A DNA stretch of 64,000 nt from Bifidobacterium eulemuris (GTDB lineage Bacteria; Actinomycetota; Actinomycetes; Actinomycetales; Bifidobacteriaceae): the NCBI RefSeq assembly GCF_014898155.1, contig NZ_CP062938.1:62001-126000 (forward strand), written 5' to 3'. The position numbers and the translations under genes were made by a program. Shown in pieces: positions 42,728-52,809 of this stretch. Below the pieces are notes generated by a model. The model did no database searches, was not told where the DNA came from, and saw only the letters and a list, made by a program, of their open reading frames with translations. Positions within the stretch are counted from its first letter, which is position 1. Every line of letters begins with the position of its first letter.

Positions 42728-43642
42728 TTATGCGGGTTCGTCGGCGCGCAGGAATTCGACGAACGCGGCCGCGGCCGGGCTCATCGACTGGCCCTTCTTC
42801 CATGCGATTACCGCGCCGGTCTCCATTTTTGGGGAGAGCGGGCGGAATCGCAGACCGTCGTCGATGACGCCGAGGTCGATGCCGAACACCATGCCCACGC
42901 CGTTGCGCATCATCGTCACCGCGTTTGTGCCGAAGTTGAATGTGGCGGCGAGGGTGATGCTGTTGGCGTAATCTCCCAGCCAGTTCATCACCTCGCGCTG
43001 CACCTCGGCACGATAGGGGAGAATCATCGTCGCCCCTTCCAGATCCTGCGGGCGGATCGTGGTGTGCTGCGCCAGTGGATCGTCGTTGCGCATGAGAATG
43101 CCCCATCGGTCGGTGACATGCGTGCGCACATAGTCGTATCGGTCCACCGCCACCGGCTCGCTCATCAGTCCCAAGTCCAACAATCCCTGCTCCAGACGCT
43201 CCTGTGTGAGATCGGCGGTCAGCGTGCGGATGTCGAAACGGATAAGGGGATGCAGTTTGCGGAATGCGGCGATGCGGCGCGACAGATACGTCATACTGCG
43301 GGATTCCGCGCATCCGATGGCGATGTTGCCGGTGAGGTTGCCCTGCGAATCGCGCAGCTCGCGCTCGGTTTTGTCGGCCAGTGCGATCAGCGTCTGCGCA
43401 CGCTCGTAGAGCAGGTGGCCTTCGGCTGTCAGGTCGATGGTTTTGGATCCCCGATGGAACAGGACGACGCCCAGATCGTCCTCCAACTTGCGTAGTTGGC
43501 GGGAGAGCGTCGGCTGCGAGACCTGCAGTAGTTCGGCAGCCCAGGTGATGTTGCGCTCTTCTGCCACGGCGAGGAAGTAGCGCAGCACATGCAGGTCCAG
43601 CGGTGATTTCGCGGGCTTGGCGGGAGGGATGATTTCGGTCAT
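42728..43642 (-). CDS. LysR-family transcriptional regulator
   Basis: 304 residues from the ATG at 43642. The N-terminus extends about 17 residues before the winged helix (VAEERNITWAAELLQVSQPTLSRQLRKLE). The effector domain is complete. It lies directly upstream of, and in the same direction as, the AKR operon, so it probably controls it. Confidence 0.92.
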   Translation of the reverse strand: MTEIIPPAKPAKSPLDLHVLRYFLAVAEERNITWAAELLQVSQPTLSRQLRKLEDDLGVVLFHRGSKTIDLTAEGHLLYERAQTLIALADKTERELRDSQGNLTGNIAIGCAESRSMTYLSRRIAAFRKLHPLIRFDIRTLTADLTQERLEQGLLDLGLMSEPVAVDRYDYVRTHVTDRWGILMRNDDPLAQHTTIRPQDLEGATMILPYRAEVQREVMNWLGDYANSITLAATFNFGTNAVTMMRNGVGMVFGIDLGVIDDGLRFRPLSPKMETGAVIAWKKGQSMSPAAAAFVEFLRADEPA

Positions 43643-43688
43643 GGCTGTCCGTTCCTCGTGTTGGGTGGTGTGGTTTTCAGCATATAGC

Positions 43689-43716
43689 AAAAGGACGGCC
43701 TGGGAGCCGCCCTTTT
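43689..43716. terminator. Hairpin between ppiA and lysR
   Basis: AAAAGG-CGGC and GCCG-CCTTTT pair with a 6-nt loop (43689-43716). On the minus strand it follows ppiA and ends in CCTTTT, so it acts as the ppiA terminator. Confidence 0.7.
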
Positions 43717-43787
43717 CGCTATTGGACCGACGGTGATCAGGTTCCGCCGGACTTGTCGTATCTTGCTGTGCCGCTTGCCGCGTGCGC

Positions 43788-44324
43788 CTACTGCACGTCG
43801 ACCGAGATGATCATCGCCGGCTCGAGCGGGCGGTCCATCGGATCGGTGGCGACGGCTTCGAGCTTGTCGACCACGGCCTTGGATTCGTCATCCGCGACCT
43901 CGCCGAAGATCGTGTGGTGGCCGTCGAGCCACGGGGTCGGCACGGTGGTGATGAAGAACTGCGAGCCGTTGGTGCCGTGGATCTGGCCGTCCATGCCGCG
44001 GCGCAGGCCGGCGTTCGCCATGGCCAGCAGATACGGCTTGTCGAACTTCAGGTCGGCGACGATCTCGTCGTCGAAATTGTAACCGGGGCCGCCGGTGCCG
44101 TTGCCGAGCGGGCAGCCACCCTGGATCATGAAGTCCTTGATGATGCGGTGGAAGCCCAGGCCGTCGTAGAACTTCTCGTGGGAGGTCTGGCCGCTCATCG
44201 GGTCGGTCCACTCCTTCTCGCCGGTGGCGAGGCCGAGGAAGTTCGCCACCGTCTCCGGGGTCTTCTCGTCGAACAGGTTGATGGTGATGTCGCCCTCAGA
44301 GGTGCGCATGATAACTGTAGTCAT
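43788..44324 (-). CDS. Peptidyl-prolyl cis-trans isomerase, cyclophilin type
   Basis: 178 residues from the ATG at 44324; a GTG two codons earlier is possible. Full cyclophilin signature: [19 protein letters not shown] (catalytic Arg), then [22 protein letters not shown]. It catalyses proline isomerisation in folding proteins in the cytoplasm. No Shine-Dalgarno is visible, so the mRNA may be leaderless. This is a normal bifidobacterial core gene. Confidence 0.95.
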   Translation of the reverse strand: MTTVIMRTSEGDITINLFDEKTPETVANFLGLATGEKEWTDPMSGQTSHEKFYDGLGFHRIIKDFMIQGGCPLGNGTGGPGYNFDDEIVADLKFDKPYLLAMANAGLRRGMDGQIHGTNGSQFFITTVPTPWLDGHHTIFGEVADDESKAVVDKLEAVATDPMDRPLEPAMIISVDVQ

Positions 44325-44506
44325 GCGCACTAGTTTCGCACGCCCGTCAGACCGTAGGTGAAGGATGCGATGTCGGCTATGCGTCAGGCGTTGGAGGCGT
44401 CGGGTGCCTGACGTCGTTGTCGTGATGCCATATCAGGTGGGCGATGACACGTGCATCGTTACCGTTGCGCGTGTCATCTATGCATGTCTGGATTGACGCT
44501 GTTGGA

Positions 44507-45070
44507 TCAGTCGTCTACGCCCATGCGCAGTTCGAGGGAGTCGCTGGCCCGGTCGAGGGAATCGTCGATCGCATCGAGACGGGTGTCGAGCGTGAAATAC
44601 GTCTGACGGTCGATCGCGCCACTACGCACGGCGGCTTCGATCTGGTCCTCGACTGAATCGACCTGCAATTCGATCTGTTCAAGCGGCGCTTTGGCGTCGA
44701 TATACGCCTTCGGACGGTCCGCGAGATTCGAGGGAACGGAGACGTTGCCTGCGGTTTCGACCGCGGAGGCGGCCTGCTGTTCCAAATCGGTTATGGTGGC
44801 TTCGAAATCGTCGGTGTTTGTTGAGGATTGGGTGTCGGACGATCCGGTACCGCTGGACGAATCATTGGATGATCCGGAACCATCGGTCGAGCCCGTCGTG
44901 CCGGATGAGCCGCCGGTCTGGCTGTTCTTCAGATCGTCGATCTCCTGCTGCATGGAATCGAGCTTGTTGAGGATCTGCTGGTCGGCGCTGCTGGTACATC
45001 CGCCCACCAAAGTGAGCGCGGCAATGGCGGTGATGGAGGTGGCTATGATACGCGTCATTGTGTTGTTCAT
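44507..45070 (-). CDS. Putative lipoprotein with coiled coil
   Basis: 187 residues from the ATG at 45070. Signal peptide with LVGGC (Cys about residue 25). A short helix (QQILNKLDSMQQEIDDLKNS) is followed by a Ser/Gly/Thr low-complexity stretch (about 50-85), then a helical part (TDDFEATITDLEQQAASAVE) to the end. No known domain. Probably an envelope protein of structural type. Monocistronic. Confidence 0.7.
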   Translation of the reverse strand: MNNTMTRIIATSITAIAALTLVGGCTSSADQQILNKLDSMQQEIDDLKNSQTGGSSGTTGSTDGSGSSNDSSSGTGSSDTQSSTNTDDFEATITDLEQQAASAVETAGNVSVPSNLADRPKAYIDAKAPLEQIELQVDSVEDQIEAAVRSGAIDRQTYFTLDTRLDAIDDSLDRASDSLELRMGVDD

Positions 45071-45183
45071 GCCCACCAATTCTACGCAGTGCCACCAGCG
45101 TATTTCCAGTCACAGGCGTATGAGCTGCGTCACACCCCCACAAGGATGCGGTAAGGGGAGAACTCGACAGTGGCGCGCTCGGG

Positions 45184-45987
45184 CTAGAGTACGCCGAAAT
45201 GGGTGAGCGCGTTGAGGATGCCGTCGTGGTCGACGTCGTCGGTCACATAGTCGGCGGCCGCCTTCGGCGCTTCCGTGGCGTTGCCCATCGCCACGCCGAC
45301 GCCGGCGAACGCGAGCATCTCCGTGTCGTTGCCGCCGTCGCCGAAAGCCATCGTCTGTTCACGGCTCCATCCGTATCGTTCCATGAACCGTTGCATGCCG
45401 CGCGGCTTGCCGCCGTCCGCTGGAATCAGATCGGTGAAGTCGGGATGCCAACGCACGCCTTTGACGTTTCCGCACAGGCCGATGATCTCGTCTTCGAGAG
45501 CCTCGTCGACGAAGGGACTGATCTGGAACGTCTCATGCGTTTCGGGCCGCACGTGCGGGTCTCCGATATGCGTGGTCGGTGCGGTTTTGCCGAGCTTGCG
45601 CCAGGTCGCGCGCATCGCGTCGGTGATCTGGTTGAAGTAGACGTAGTCCTCCTCGCAATAGTTCGCCACCACATCCGGATGCGCGTCAAGCCATGCGGTG
45701 ATCGTGCGCACGTCGCCCGGCGCCAACGTCTGGTATTCGCGATAGCCGTGGTCGTCGAAGCAGTATTGTCCGTTGAGGCCGACGATGCCGTCGAACGCGA
45801 CGGGAATCGTGTCGAGCACGACACCCATATGCGAGGGAGCGCGCCCCGTGCAGACGAACACCTTGACACCGCTGCTTTGCAACCGATGCAGCGCGTCGAT
45901 GGTGGAGACGGGCACCTCATGGGTGGTGAAGCTGGTGAGTGTGCCGTCGATATCGAAGAATACGGCCTTGATGTCATGCGATGCCAT
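45184..45987 (-). CDS. HAD-superfamily phosphatase, Cof type
   Basis: 267 residues. HAD motif I FFDIDGTLTSF, motif II VFVCTGRAPS, Lys in DGGKPRGMQ and motif IV AFGDGGNDTEMLAFAGVGVA. The large C2B cap places it in the Cof family, which dephosphorylates sugar phosphates, FMN or PLP. Substrate unknown. Divergent to the small membrane protein and M20 gene. Confidence 0.92.
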   Translation of the reverse strand: MASHDIKAVFFDIDGTLTSFTTHEVPVSTIDALHRLQSSGVKVFVCTGRAPSHMGVVLDTIPVAFDGIVGLNGQYCFDDHGYREYQTLAPGDVRTITAWLDAHPDVVANYCEEDYVYFNQITDAMRATWRKLGKTAPTTHIGDPHVRPETHETFQISPFVDEALEDEIIGLCGNVKGVRWHPDFTDLIPADGGKPRGMQRFMERYGWSREQTMAFGDGGNDTEMLAFAGVGVAMGNATEAPKAAADYVTDDVDHDGILNALTHFGVL

Positions 45988-46169
45988 CGTCGGAGCCTCC
46001 CGTCTGTATATCCGAAACCATTGTCGTGCGTGCCGAAGACCGAAACAGATACCGGAAATTCGACCCGACCGTCACCTGGACGGCCGTGATCATCATGATC
46101 CTGCTCGTGCAGGTGGTGCAGGGACTCGCCAACGCGATCGCCAAACACCTGCTCAAACGCCAACGGTAG
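45981..46169 (+). CDS. Small single-helix membrane protein (tentative)
   Basis: 62 residues. Cytoplasmic polar N-terminus, one membrane helix (TWTAVIIMILLVQVVQGLAN) and a basic end (KHLLKRQR). The proposed ATG overlaps the divergent HAD start by 7 bp; a GTG near 46026 is an alternative. The hydrophobic helix with a positive tail argues for a real product. It precedes the M20 gene by 35 bp. No family recognised. Confidence 0.5.
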   Translation: MPSSEPPVCISETIVVRAEDRNRYRKFDPTVTWTAVIIMILLVQVVQGLANAIAKHLLKRQR

Positions 46170-46204
46170 CGGCGTCCGCGCCACGGGTTCACTAGGATGG
46201 AATC

Positions 46205-47356
46205 ATGACCGAACATATCGAGATCGACGAAGAGCTGATCGCCATCCGCCACCACCTGCACGCCCACCCCGAGCGGAGCTTCCGCGAATTCGAGACCACC
46301 GTCTATCTGGAACGCCAGCTTGCGGACCATGGCATCGAAATCCTCGACAATCCGATGGAGACCGGTGTGGTCGCGCTCATCGAAGGCGCCGCGGGACCGG
46401 GCCCGCGCGTCGCCCTGCGCGCCGACATCGACGGACTGCCCATCGAAGAGGACTCCGCCCTCGACTTCCAATCCGAAAACACAGGCGTGATGCACGGATG
46501 CGGGCACGACCTGCATATGACCGGACTGCTGGGCGCGGCCTTCTGGCTGGCCGCCCACCGAGACCGCTTCTCCGGATCGATACTGATCGTGTTCCAACCC
46601 GCCGAAGAGACCGGTCTCGGCGCGAAAGCCATGATCGAGGCGGGTCTGCTCGACGGCGTCGACGCGATCATCGGCACGCACAACAACCCGAACTACGCTC
46701 CCGGACAGATCGCCATCGGCGCCGAACCCATGATGGCCGGCTGCGTGCGGTTCAACGTCACCCTGCACGCCGAGGGCACGCACGCCGGATATCCGCACAA
46801 GGGCACCGGCCCGATCGAGGCGCTCGCCTCCATGATTCTGAGCCTGCAGACCATCGTAAGCCGCAACGTCTCGCCGTTCCATCCGCTGGTCCTGTCCATC
46901 ACCGAAGTGCACGGCGGACACGTGTGGAACGTGGTCCCCGCCGAAGCCGGCTTCCAAGGCACGGTGCGATACTTCCACAAGGAAGACGGCGAGCTGGTCG
47001 GCCGGCGGTTCCGCACCGTCGCGGAGCAGACCGCGGCCGCATACGGCATCCGGGCCGACGTGGACTGGGACGACTTCCAGGACCCGCTCGCCTCCGACCC
47101 CGATCTGGCGATGGCCCTTGCCTCCGAGGTCAGCGACTACGCCCAGCTCGAGCCCATCCGCCCCTCCATGGCGGGAGAGGACTTCTGCGAATACACGAAG
47201 GTCACGCTGCCGGTGTTCGCGTTCGTCGGCTCGAACGGCATCGAAGGCTGCCCCGACTGGCACAGCCCCCATTTCGTGGGATTGGACGAGTCGATCCCCA
47301 CATTCGTGAACTTCTACGTCAACGCCGCGCTGCGCGTGCTGAAGGAACTACACTAA
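46205..47356 (+). CDS. M20-family amidohydrolase/peptidase
   Basis: 383 residues. Metal ligands in MHGCGHDLHMTGLLGAA and the Glu pair FQPAEETGLGAKAM; dimer domain HAGYPHKGTGPIEALASMIL; final His in SPHFVGLDE. M20D subgroup (amino-acid amidohydrolases, IAA/hippurate type). It frees amino acids from N-acyl forms in the cytoplasm. nadE starts 6 bp after its stop, so they share a transcript. Confidence 0.92.
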   Translation: MTEHIEIDEELIAIRHHLHAHPERSFREFETTVYLERQLADHGIEILDNPMETGVVALIEGAAGPGPRVALRADIDGLPIEEDSALDFQSENTGVMHGCGHDLHMTGLLGAAFWLAAHRDRFSGSILIVFQPAEETGLGAKAMIEAGLLDGVDAIIGTHNNPNYAPGQIAIGAEPMMAGCVRFNVTLHAEGTHAGYPHKGTGPIEALASMILSLQTIVSRNVSPFHPLVLSITEVHGGHVWNVVPAEAGFQGTVRYFHKEDGELVGRRFRTVAEQTAAAYGIRADVDWDDFQDPLASDPDLAMALASEVSDYAQLEPIRPSMAGEDFCEYTKVTLPVFAFVGSNGIEGCPDWHSPHFVGLDESIPTFVNFYVNAALRVLKELH

Positions 47357-47362
47357 AGGAAC

Positions 47363-49060
47363 ATGACTCAGATTCGTTTCGCACTCGCCCAGATCGACAC
47401 CTGCGTCGGAGACCTCGACGCCAACGCCGCCAAAGTGCTCGACAGGGCACGTCAGGCCGCGGGGATGGACGCGAAAGTCGTCGTATTCCCCGAAATGACG
47501 CTCACCGGATATCCCATCGAAGACCTCGCCCTGCGCGCCACCTTCCGACAGGCCGCGTGGGACAAGGCCAACGCGCTCGCCGCCGATCTCGCCGCCGAAG
47601 GGCTCGGCGCCCTGTTCGTGGTCGTGGGCACGGTGGGCACCGACCGCGCGAACGACAAGCCGCGCAACCGTCTGGTGGTGCTGCACGACGGCGTGGTGTG
47701 GGCCGGATACGACAAGCATTTCCTACCCAATTACGGTGTGTTCGACGAATTCCGCATCTTCTCGGCGGGGGATCGAGCCATGGTGCTCGACGTGGACGGC
47801 GCGCGCCTCGGCGTGGCCATCTGCGAGGACATCTGGCAGGACGGCGGCCCGGTGGCCGATCTCGCCGGCCGCGGCATCGACGCGCTCGTCACCATCAACG
47901 GCAGCCCTTATGAGGAGGGCAAAACACAGACCCGCTGCGCGCTGGTGCAGCGCCGCGCGGCCGAGGTGGGCGCGCCGGTGATCTACGTGAACCAGGTCGG
48001 AGGCCAGGACGACCTCGTGTTCGACGGCGGCAGCTTCGTCGTCGACCGCGACGGCGCGCTGCTGCAGCGTTCCCCGATGTTCATGGAGGATCTGGCCTGC
48101 TGGACGCTCGACACCGCCCTGGAACATCAGGAGCGGGTCCGCGTCGCGCCCGATCTGGACCCGGACGAGGAGGTGTACACCGCCTGTGTGCTGGGATTGA
48201 AGGACTATATGGCCAAGAACCGCTTCACCGGTGTGACCCTCGGCCTATCCGGAGGCATCGACTCCGCGCTCGTCGCCGCGATGGCCGCCGACGCGGTGGG
48301 TGGCGAGAACGTGTGGGGCATCTCCATGCCGAGTATGTACTCCTCCGACGGTTCCAAGGACGACGCGGCCGATCTGGCCGCGAACATCGGTGCGCATTAC
48401 GATGTGCAGCCCATAGAACCGCTGTTCGTCGCCTTCCAGAACCAGCTCGAACTCGAGGGCGTGGCGGCCGAAAACCTACAGGCGCGCATCCGCGGCGTCA
48501 TCGTGATGGCCTATTCCAACTCCAAAGGCCTGCTCGCCGTCGCCACAGGCAACAAGTCCGAGCTCGCCTGCGGGTATTCCACCATCTACGGCGACGCGGT
48601 GGGCGGATACGCGCCCATCAAGGATCTGCTCAAAACCCGCGTGTGGGAACTGGCCCGCTGGCGCAACCGCGCGGCGGCTGCGGGCGTCGGCATCGGCGGA
48701 CTGAACATCGTGGGCAACGAGGCAGGGGAACACGGCATTCCACTCGCCGGCGGTGTGATGATCCCCGTCAGCTCGATCGAGAAGGCGCCGAGCGCCGAAT
48801 TGCGCCCCGGTCAGAAGGACTCCGATTCGCTGCCGGAATACGAGCTGCTCGACCAGGTGCTCGCCGCCTACATCGAGCATGCGCACGGCCGCGCCGACCT
48901 GTTGGCCGACGGTTTTGACGAGCGGACCGTCGACACGGTGATGCGTCTGGTGGACCGCGCCGAATGGAAGCGTCGCCAGTATCCGCTCGGGCCGAAGGTC
49001 ACGGCGCTGGCGTTCGGACGCGACCGGCGCCTGCCCATCACCACCGCCTTCCGCGAATAG
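47363..49060 (+). CDS. nadE: Glutamine-dependent NAD+ synthetase
   Basis: 565 residues. The N-terminal nitrilase-type glutaminase domain (1-260) has Glu in VVFPEMTLTGYP, Lys in YDKHFLPNYG and Cys in VAICEDIWQDG. The C-terminal synthetase domain has the PP-loop LGLSGGIDSALVAAM and NKSELACGYSTIYGD. It makes NAD+ from nicotinic acid adenine dinucleotide, ATP and glutamine. AAAGGAAC gives the ribosome site. Followed by a terminator. Confidence 0.97.
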   Translation: MTQIRFALAQIDTCVGDLDANAAKVLDRARQAAGMDAKVVVFPEMTLTGYPIEDLALRATFRQAAWDKANALAADLAAEGLGALFVVVGTVGTDRANDKPRNRLVVLHDGVVWAGYDKHFLPNYGVFDEFRIFSAGDRAMVLDVDGARLGVAICEDIWQDGGPVADLAGRGIDALVTINGSPYEEGKTQTRCALVQRRAAEVGAPVIYVNQVGGQDDLVFDGGSFVVDRDGALLQRSPMFMEDLACWTLDTALEHQERVRVAPDLDPDEEVYTACVLGLKDYMAKNRFTGVTLGLSGGIDSALVAAMAADAVGGENVWGISMPSMYSSDGSKDDAADLAANIGAHYDVQPIEPLFVAFQNQLELEGVAAENLQARIRGVIVMAYSNSKGLLAVATGNKSELACGYSTIYGDAVGGYAPIKDLLKTRVWELARWRNRAAAAGVGIGGLNIVGNEAGEHGIPLAGGVMIPVSSIEKAPSAELRPGQKDSDSLPEYELLDQVLAAYIEHAHGRADLLADGFDERTVDTVMRLVDRAEWKRRQYPLGPKVTALAFGRDRRLPITTAFRE

Positions 49061-49070
49061 CGCGACATGA

Positions 49071-49118
49071 GATCGGGCCACGACCGCAAGCATATGCGGA
49101 CGCGGCCCGATCGCGTTT
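49071..49118 (+). terminator. Rho-independent terminator after nadE
   Basis: GATCGGGCC (49071-49079) pairs with GGCCCGATC (49104-49112), then GCGTTTTC. Confidence 0.75.
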
Positions 49119-49143
49119 TCGTCGATGGCGCGAAGCCACGATG

Positions 49144-49177
49144 GTGTGAGCGATAACGGAATGTGAGATAGCTCACG
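49144..49177 (+). promoter_or_regulatory. CRP-like palindrome and LacI-like half operator upstream of pflB
   Basis: TGTGA-N6-TCACG at 49162-49177 is one base from the CRP consensus TGTGA-N6-TCACA. Just before it TGTGAGCGATAACG (from 49145) resembles a lac-type operator. Both lie about 100-130 bp before the pflB start. Regulation by a CRP/FNR-family or LacI-family protein is plausible but unproven. Confidence 0.4.
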
Positions 49178-49276
49178 CGAGTTTTATGGGTTCTCCCAGC
49201 GGGCGAAGACTACACTGGGGAGGCAATGGTGCTGTGACGATGCGGCATCACAACAAACAAACACCAAGGAGTGGAT

Positions 49277-51652
49277 ATGACAGCAGTTGAGACGACCGCG
49301 GTCACCCCTGAGGAGCTGGACGCCAAGGCGTGGGACGGCTTCGAAGGTGGAAACTGGCAGCAGGATATCGACGTTCGCGACTTCATCCAGAAGAACTACA
49401 CCCCGTACGACGGCGATGAGTCCTTCCTGGCGGACGCCACCGAGAAGACCAAGCACCTGTGGAAGTACCTCGACGACAACTACCTGGCGGTTGAGCGCAA
49501 GCAGCGCGTCTACGACGTGGACACCCACACTCCCGCCGACGTGGACGCCTTCCCGGCCGGTTACATCGACTCCCCGGAGGTCGACAACGTGATCGTCGGC
49601 CTGCAGACCGACGAACCCTGCAAGCGCGCCATGATGCCGAACGGCGGCTGGCGTATGGTCGAGCAGGCCATCAAGGAAGCCGGCAAGGAGCCGGATCCGG
49701 AAGTCAAGAAGATCTTCACCAAGTACCGCAAGACCCACAACGACGGCGTCTTCGGCGTGTACACCAAGAACATCAAGGTCGCCCGCCACAACAAGATCCT
49801 CACCGGTCTGCCGGACGCCTACGGCCGCGGCCGCATCATCGGCGACTACCGCCGCGTGGCCCTCTACGGCGTGAACAAGCTCATCGAGTTCAAGAAGCGC
49901 GACAAGGACTCCGTGCCCTATCGCAACGACTTCACCGAGCCGGAGATCGAGCACTGGATCCGCTTCCGCGAGGAGCATGACGAGCAGATCAAGGCCCTCA
50001 AGAAGCTCATCAACCTGGGCAACGAGTACGGCCTCGACCTGTCCCGCCCGGCCCAGACCGCCCAGGAGGCCGTGCAGTGGACCTACATGGGCTACCTCGC
50101 CTCGGTCAAGAGCCAGGACGGCGCCGCCATGTCCTTCGGCCGCAACTCGACCTTCTTCGACATCTACATCGAGCGCGACCTCAAGGCCGGCATCCTCGAC
50201 GAGGCCGGCGCCCAGGAGCTCATCGACAACATCGTCATGAAGCTGCGCATCGTGCGCTTCCTGCGCACCCAGGACTACGACGCGATCTTCTCCGGCGACC
50301 CGTACTGGGCGACCTGGTCCGACGCCGGCTTCGGCGACGACGGCCGCTCCATGGTCACCAAGACCTCGTTCCGTCTGCTCAACACCCTGACCCTCGAGCA
50401 CCTCGGACCCGGCCCGGAGCCGAACATCACCATCTTCTGGGATCCGAAGCTGCCGGAAGGCTACAAGCGCTTCTGCGCCAAGATCTCCATCGACACCTCG
50501 GCCATCCAGTATGAGTCCGACAAGGAGATCCGCTCCCACTGGGGCGACGACGCCGCCATCGCCTGCTGCGTCTCCCCGATGCGCGTGGGCAAGCAGATGC
50601 AGTTCTTCGCCGCCCGCGTGAACTCCGCCAAGGCGCTGCTGTACGCGATCAACGGCGGCCGCGATGAGATGACCGGCATGCAGGTCATCGACAAGGGCGT
50701 GATCGAGCCGATCGCCCCCGAAGCCGACGGCACCCTGGACTACGAGAAGGTCAAGAACAACTACGAGAAGGCTCTCGAGTGGCTGTCCGAGACCTACGTC
50801 GAGGCGCTGAACATCATCCACTACATGCACGATAAGTACGCCTACGAGTCCATCGAGATGGCCCTGCACGACAAGGAGGTGTACCGCACCCTGGGTTGCG
50901 GCATGTCCGGTCTGTCCATCGCCGCCGACTCCCTGGCCGCCGTCAAGTACGCCAAGGTCTACCCGATCTACAACAAGGACGCGAAGACCATGGAAGGCCA
51001 CGAGTACGAGTACGTCGAGGGCGCCGATGACGACCTGATCGTCGGCTACCGCACCGAGGGCGAGTTCCCGCTCTACGGCAACGACGACGACCGCGCCGAC
51101 GACCTCGCCAAGTGGGTCGTCTCCACCGTGATGGGCCAGGTCAAGCGCCTGCCCGTCTACCGTGGCGCCGTCCCCACCCAGTCCATCCTGACCATCACCT
51201 CCAACGTGGAGTACGGCAAGAACACCGGTTCCTTCCCGTCCGGCCACGCCAAGGGCACCCCGTACGCTCCGGGTGCCAACCCGGAGAACGGCATGGACTC
51301 CCACGGCATGCTGCCGTCGATGTTCTCGGTCGGCAAGATCGACTACAACGACGCGCTTGACGGCATCTCGCTGACCAACACGATCACCCCCGACGGCCTC
51401 GGCCGTGACGAGGAGGAGCGCATCGGCAACCTGGTCGGCATCCTCGACGCCGGTAACGGCCACGGTCTCTACCACGCCAACATCAACGTGCTGCGCAAGG
51501 AGACCATGGAGGACGCCGTCGAGCACCCGGAGAAGTACCCGCACCTGACCGTGCGCGTCTCCGGCTACGCGGTGAACTTCGTCAAGCTCACCAAGGAGCA
51601 GCAGCTCGACGTGATCAGCCGTACGTTCCACCAGGGCGCCGTCACCGACTGA
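49277..51652 (+). CDS. pflB: Formate acetyltransferase (pyruvate formate-lyase)
   Basis: 791 residues from the ATG at 49277, preceded by AAGGAG at the right distance; the GTG at 49271 is too close. Catalytic Cys pair in [12 protein letters not shown] and the glycyl radical site [20 protein letters not shown] near the C-terminus are intact. It cleaves pyruvate with CoA to acetyl-CoA and formate, a key ATP-yielding branch of the bifid shunt. Codons are those of a very highly expressed gene. It is activated by PflA encoded next. Confidence 0.98.
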   Translation: MTAVETTAVTPEELDAKAWDGFEGGNWQQDIDVRDFIQKNYTPYDGDESFLADATEKTKHLWKYLDDNYLAVERKQRVYDVDTHTPADVDAFPAGYIDSPEVDNVIVGLQTDEPCKRAMMPNGGWRMVEQAIKEAGKEPDPEVKKIFTKYRKTHNDGVFGVYTKNIKVARHNKILTGLPDAYGRGRIIGDYRRVALYGVNKLIEFKKRDKDSVPYRNDFTEPEIEHWIRFREEHDEQIKALKKLINLGNEYGLDLSRPAQTAQEAVQWTYMGYLASVKSQDGAAMSFGRNSTFFDIYIERDLKAGILDEAGAQELIDNIVMKLRIVRFLRTQDYDAIFSGDPYWATWSDAGFGDDGRSMVTKTSFRLLNTLTLEHLGPGPEPNITIFWDPKLPEGYKRFCAKISIDTSAIQYESDKEIRSHWGDDAAIACCVSPMRVGKQMQFFAARVNSAKALLYAINGGRDEMTGMQVIDKGVIEPIAPEADGTLDYEKVKNNYEKALEWLSETYVEALNIIHYMHDKYAYESIEMALHDKEVYRTLGCGMSGLSIAADSLAAVKYAKVYPIYNKDAKTMEGHEYEYVEGADDDLIVGYRTEGEFPLYGNDDDRADDLAKWVVSTVMGQVKRLPVYRGAVPTQSILTITSNVEYGKNTGSFPSGHAKGTPYAPGANPENGMDSHGMLPSMFSVGKIDYNDALDGISLTNTITPDGLGRDEEERIGNLVGILDAGNGHGLYHANINVLRKETMEDAVEHPEKYPHLTVRVSGYAVNFVKLTKEQQLDVISRTFHQGAVTD

Positions 51653-51685
51653 TTGAAGTCGTGACGCGCTGAGCGTGAAACGCTG

Positions 51686-51720
51686 AAAGGCGGGACCCCA
51701 CATGGGTTCCGCCTTTTTTC
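51686..51720 (+). terminator. Rho-independent terminator after pflB
   Basis: AAAGGCGGGACCC pairs with GGGTTCCGCCTTT and is followed by TTTC. It separates pflB from pflA and should limit read-through. Confidence 0.9.
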
Positions 51721-51855
51721 GTGTATTCACTGTCAGCCGGGGAAGCGACGTGACGAAGCCCACATCGGCTTTCCGGCGAGCCACCGGCGGCCCCGCCATC
51801 GGAGCACTAGACTGGGATGTCAGTACAAGGCCATGACGAATCCAGGAGGACGACG

Positions 51856-52737
51856 ATGTCTGACGCGACCCGATTCCGCACCACCACGCGGCATATGCTC
51901 AAACAATCGAAGGAATATGCTTCCCAGACGCTGATGGGCGGCCTGTCCGGCTTCGAATCTCCCATCGGACTCGACCGGCGCGACCGCATCGACGCGCTCA
52001 AAACCGGCGATATCGGCTTCGTCCACTCCTGGGATATCAACACCTCCGTCGACGGGCCCGGCACTCGCATGACCGTTTTCATGAGCGGATGCCCATTGCG
52101 CTGCCAGTACTGCCAGAACCCCGACACCTGGAAGATGCGCGACGGCAAGCCCGTCACCCTGGAGGCCATGATCAAGAAGGTCGACCGCTACAAGGATCTG
52201 TTCAAAGCCACCGGCGGCGGCATCACCTTCTCCGGCGGCGAGTCGATGATGCAGCCCGCGTTCGTCTCGCGTGTGTTCCGCGCCGCCAAGGAGATGGGCG
52301 TCCACACCTGCCTCGACACCTCGGGCTTCCTCAACAAGAACTACACCGACGAGATGCTTGAAGACATCGACCTGTGCCTGCTCGACGTGAAATCCGGCGA
52401 CGAGGAGACCTACCACAAGGTGACCGGCGGCCTGCTGCAGCCCACGATCGACTTCGGGCAGCGTCTTTCAAAGGCCGGCAAGAAGATCTGGGTGCGTTTC
52501 GTGCTCGTGCCGGGCCTGACCGACTCCGAAGAGAACGTCGACAACGTGGCGAAGATCTGCGCGAGCTTCGACGGGGCGGTGGAACATATCGACGTGCTCG
52601 GATTCCACCAGCTCGGCCGCCCCAAGTGGCATGAGCTGCGCATCCCATACCCGTTGGAGGACGCCAAGGGCCCCAGCGCCAAGCTGCGCCAGCGCGTCAT
52701 CGAACAGTTCCAATCCTACGGCTTCACCGTCTACTAA
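51856..52737 (+). CDS. pflA: Pyruvate formate-lyase activating enzyme
   Basis: 293 residues from the ATG at 51856 with AGGAGGA. Radical SAM cluster CPLRCQYC with the following Gly-rich GGGITFSGGES. The start of the domain has the typical DGPGTRMTVFMSGC. It is about 45 residues longer at the N-terminus than E. coli PflA, as in other bifidobacteria. It forms the glycyl radical on PflB using SAM. Confidence 0.97.
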   Translation: MSDATRFRTTTRHMLKQSKEYASQTLMGGLSGFESPIGLDRRDRIDALKTGDIGFVHSWDINTSVDGPGTRMTVFMSGCPLRCQYCQNPDTWKMRDGKPVTLEAMIKKVDRYKDLFKATGGGITFSGGESMMQPAFVSRVFRAAKEMGVHTCLDTSGFLNKNYTDEMLEDIDLCLLDVKSGDEETYHKVTGGLLQPTIDFGQRLSKAGKKIWVRFVLVPGLTDSEENVDNVAKICASFDGAVEHIDVLGFHQLGRPKWHELRIPYPLEDAKGPSAKLRQRVIEQFQSYGFTVY

Positions 52738-52809
52738 ATTCCTGCGGAGTTCGGGCGTAAGGGTGTGTGGATGCGCCGCAACGCGGCTTGGAGCCTTTAG
52801 CCTAGGTAT

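Noticed and set aside
49184..51799. 871-codon open frame antisense to pflB
   Set aside because: It is a by-product of GC-rich, highly biased pflB codons. Its translation is a Val/Leu/Asp/Gly-rich string without any domain, and pflB is certain.
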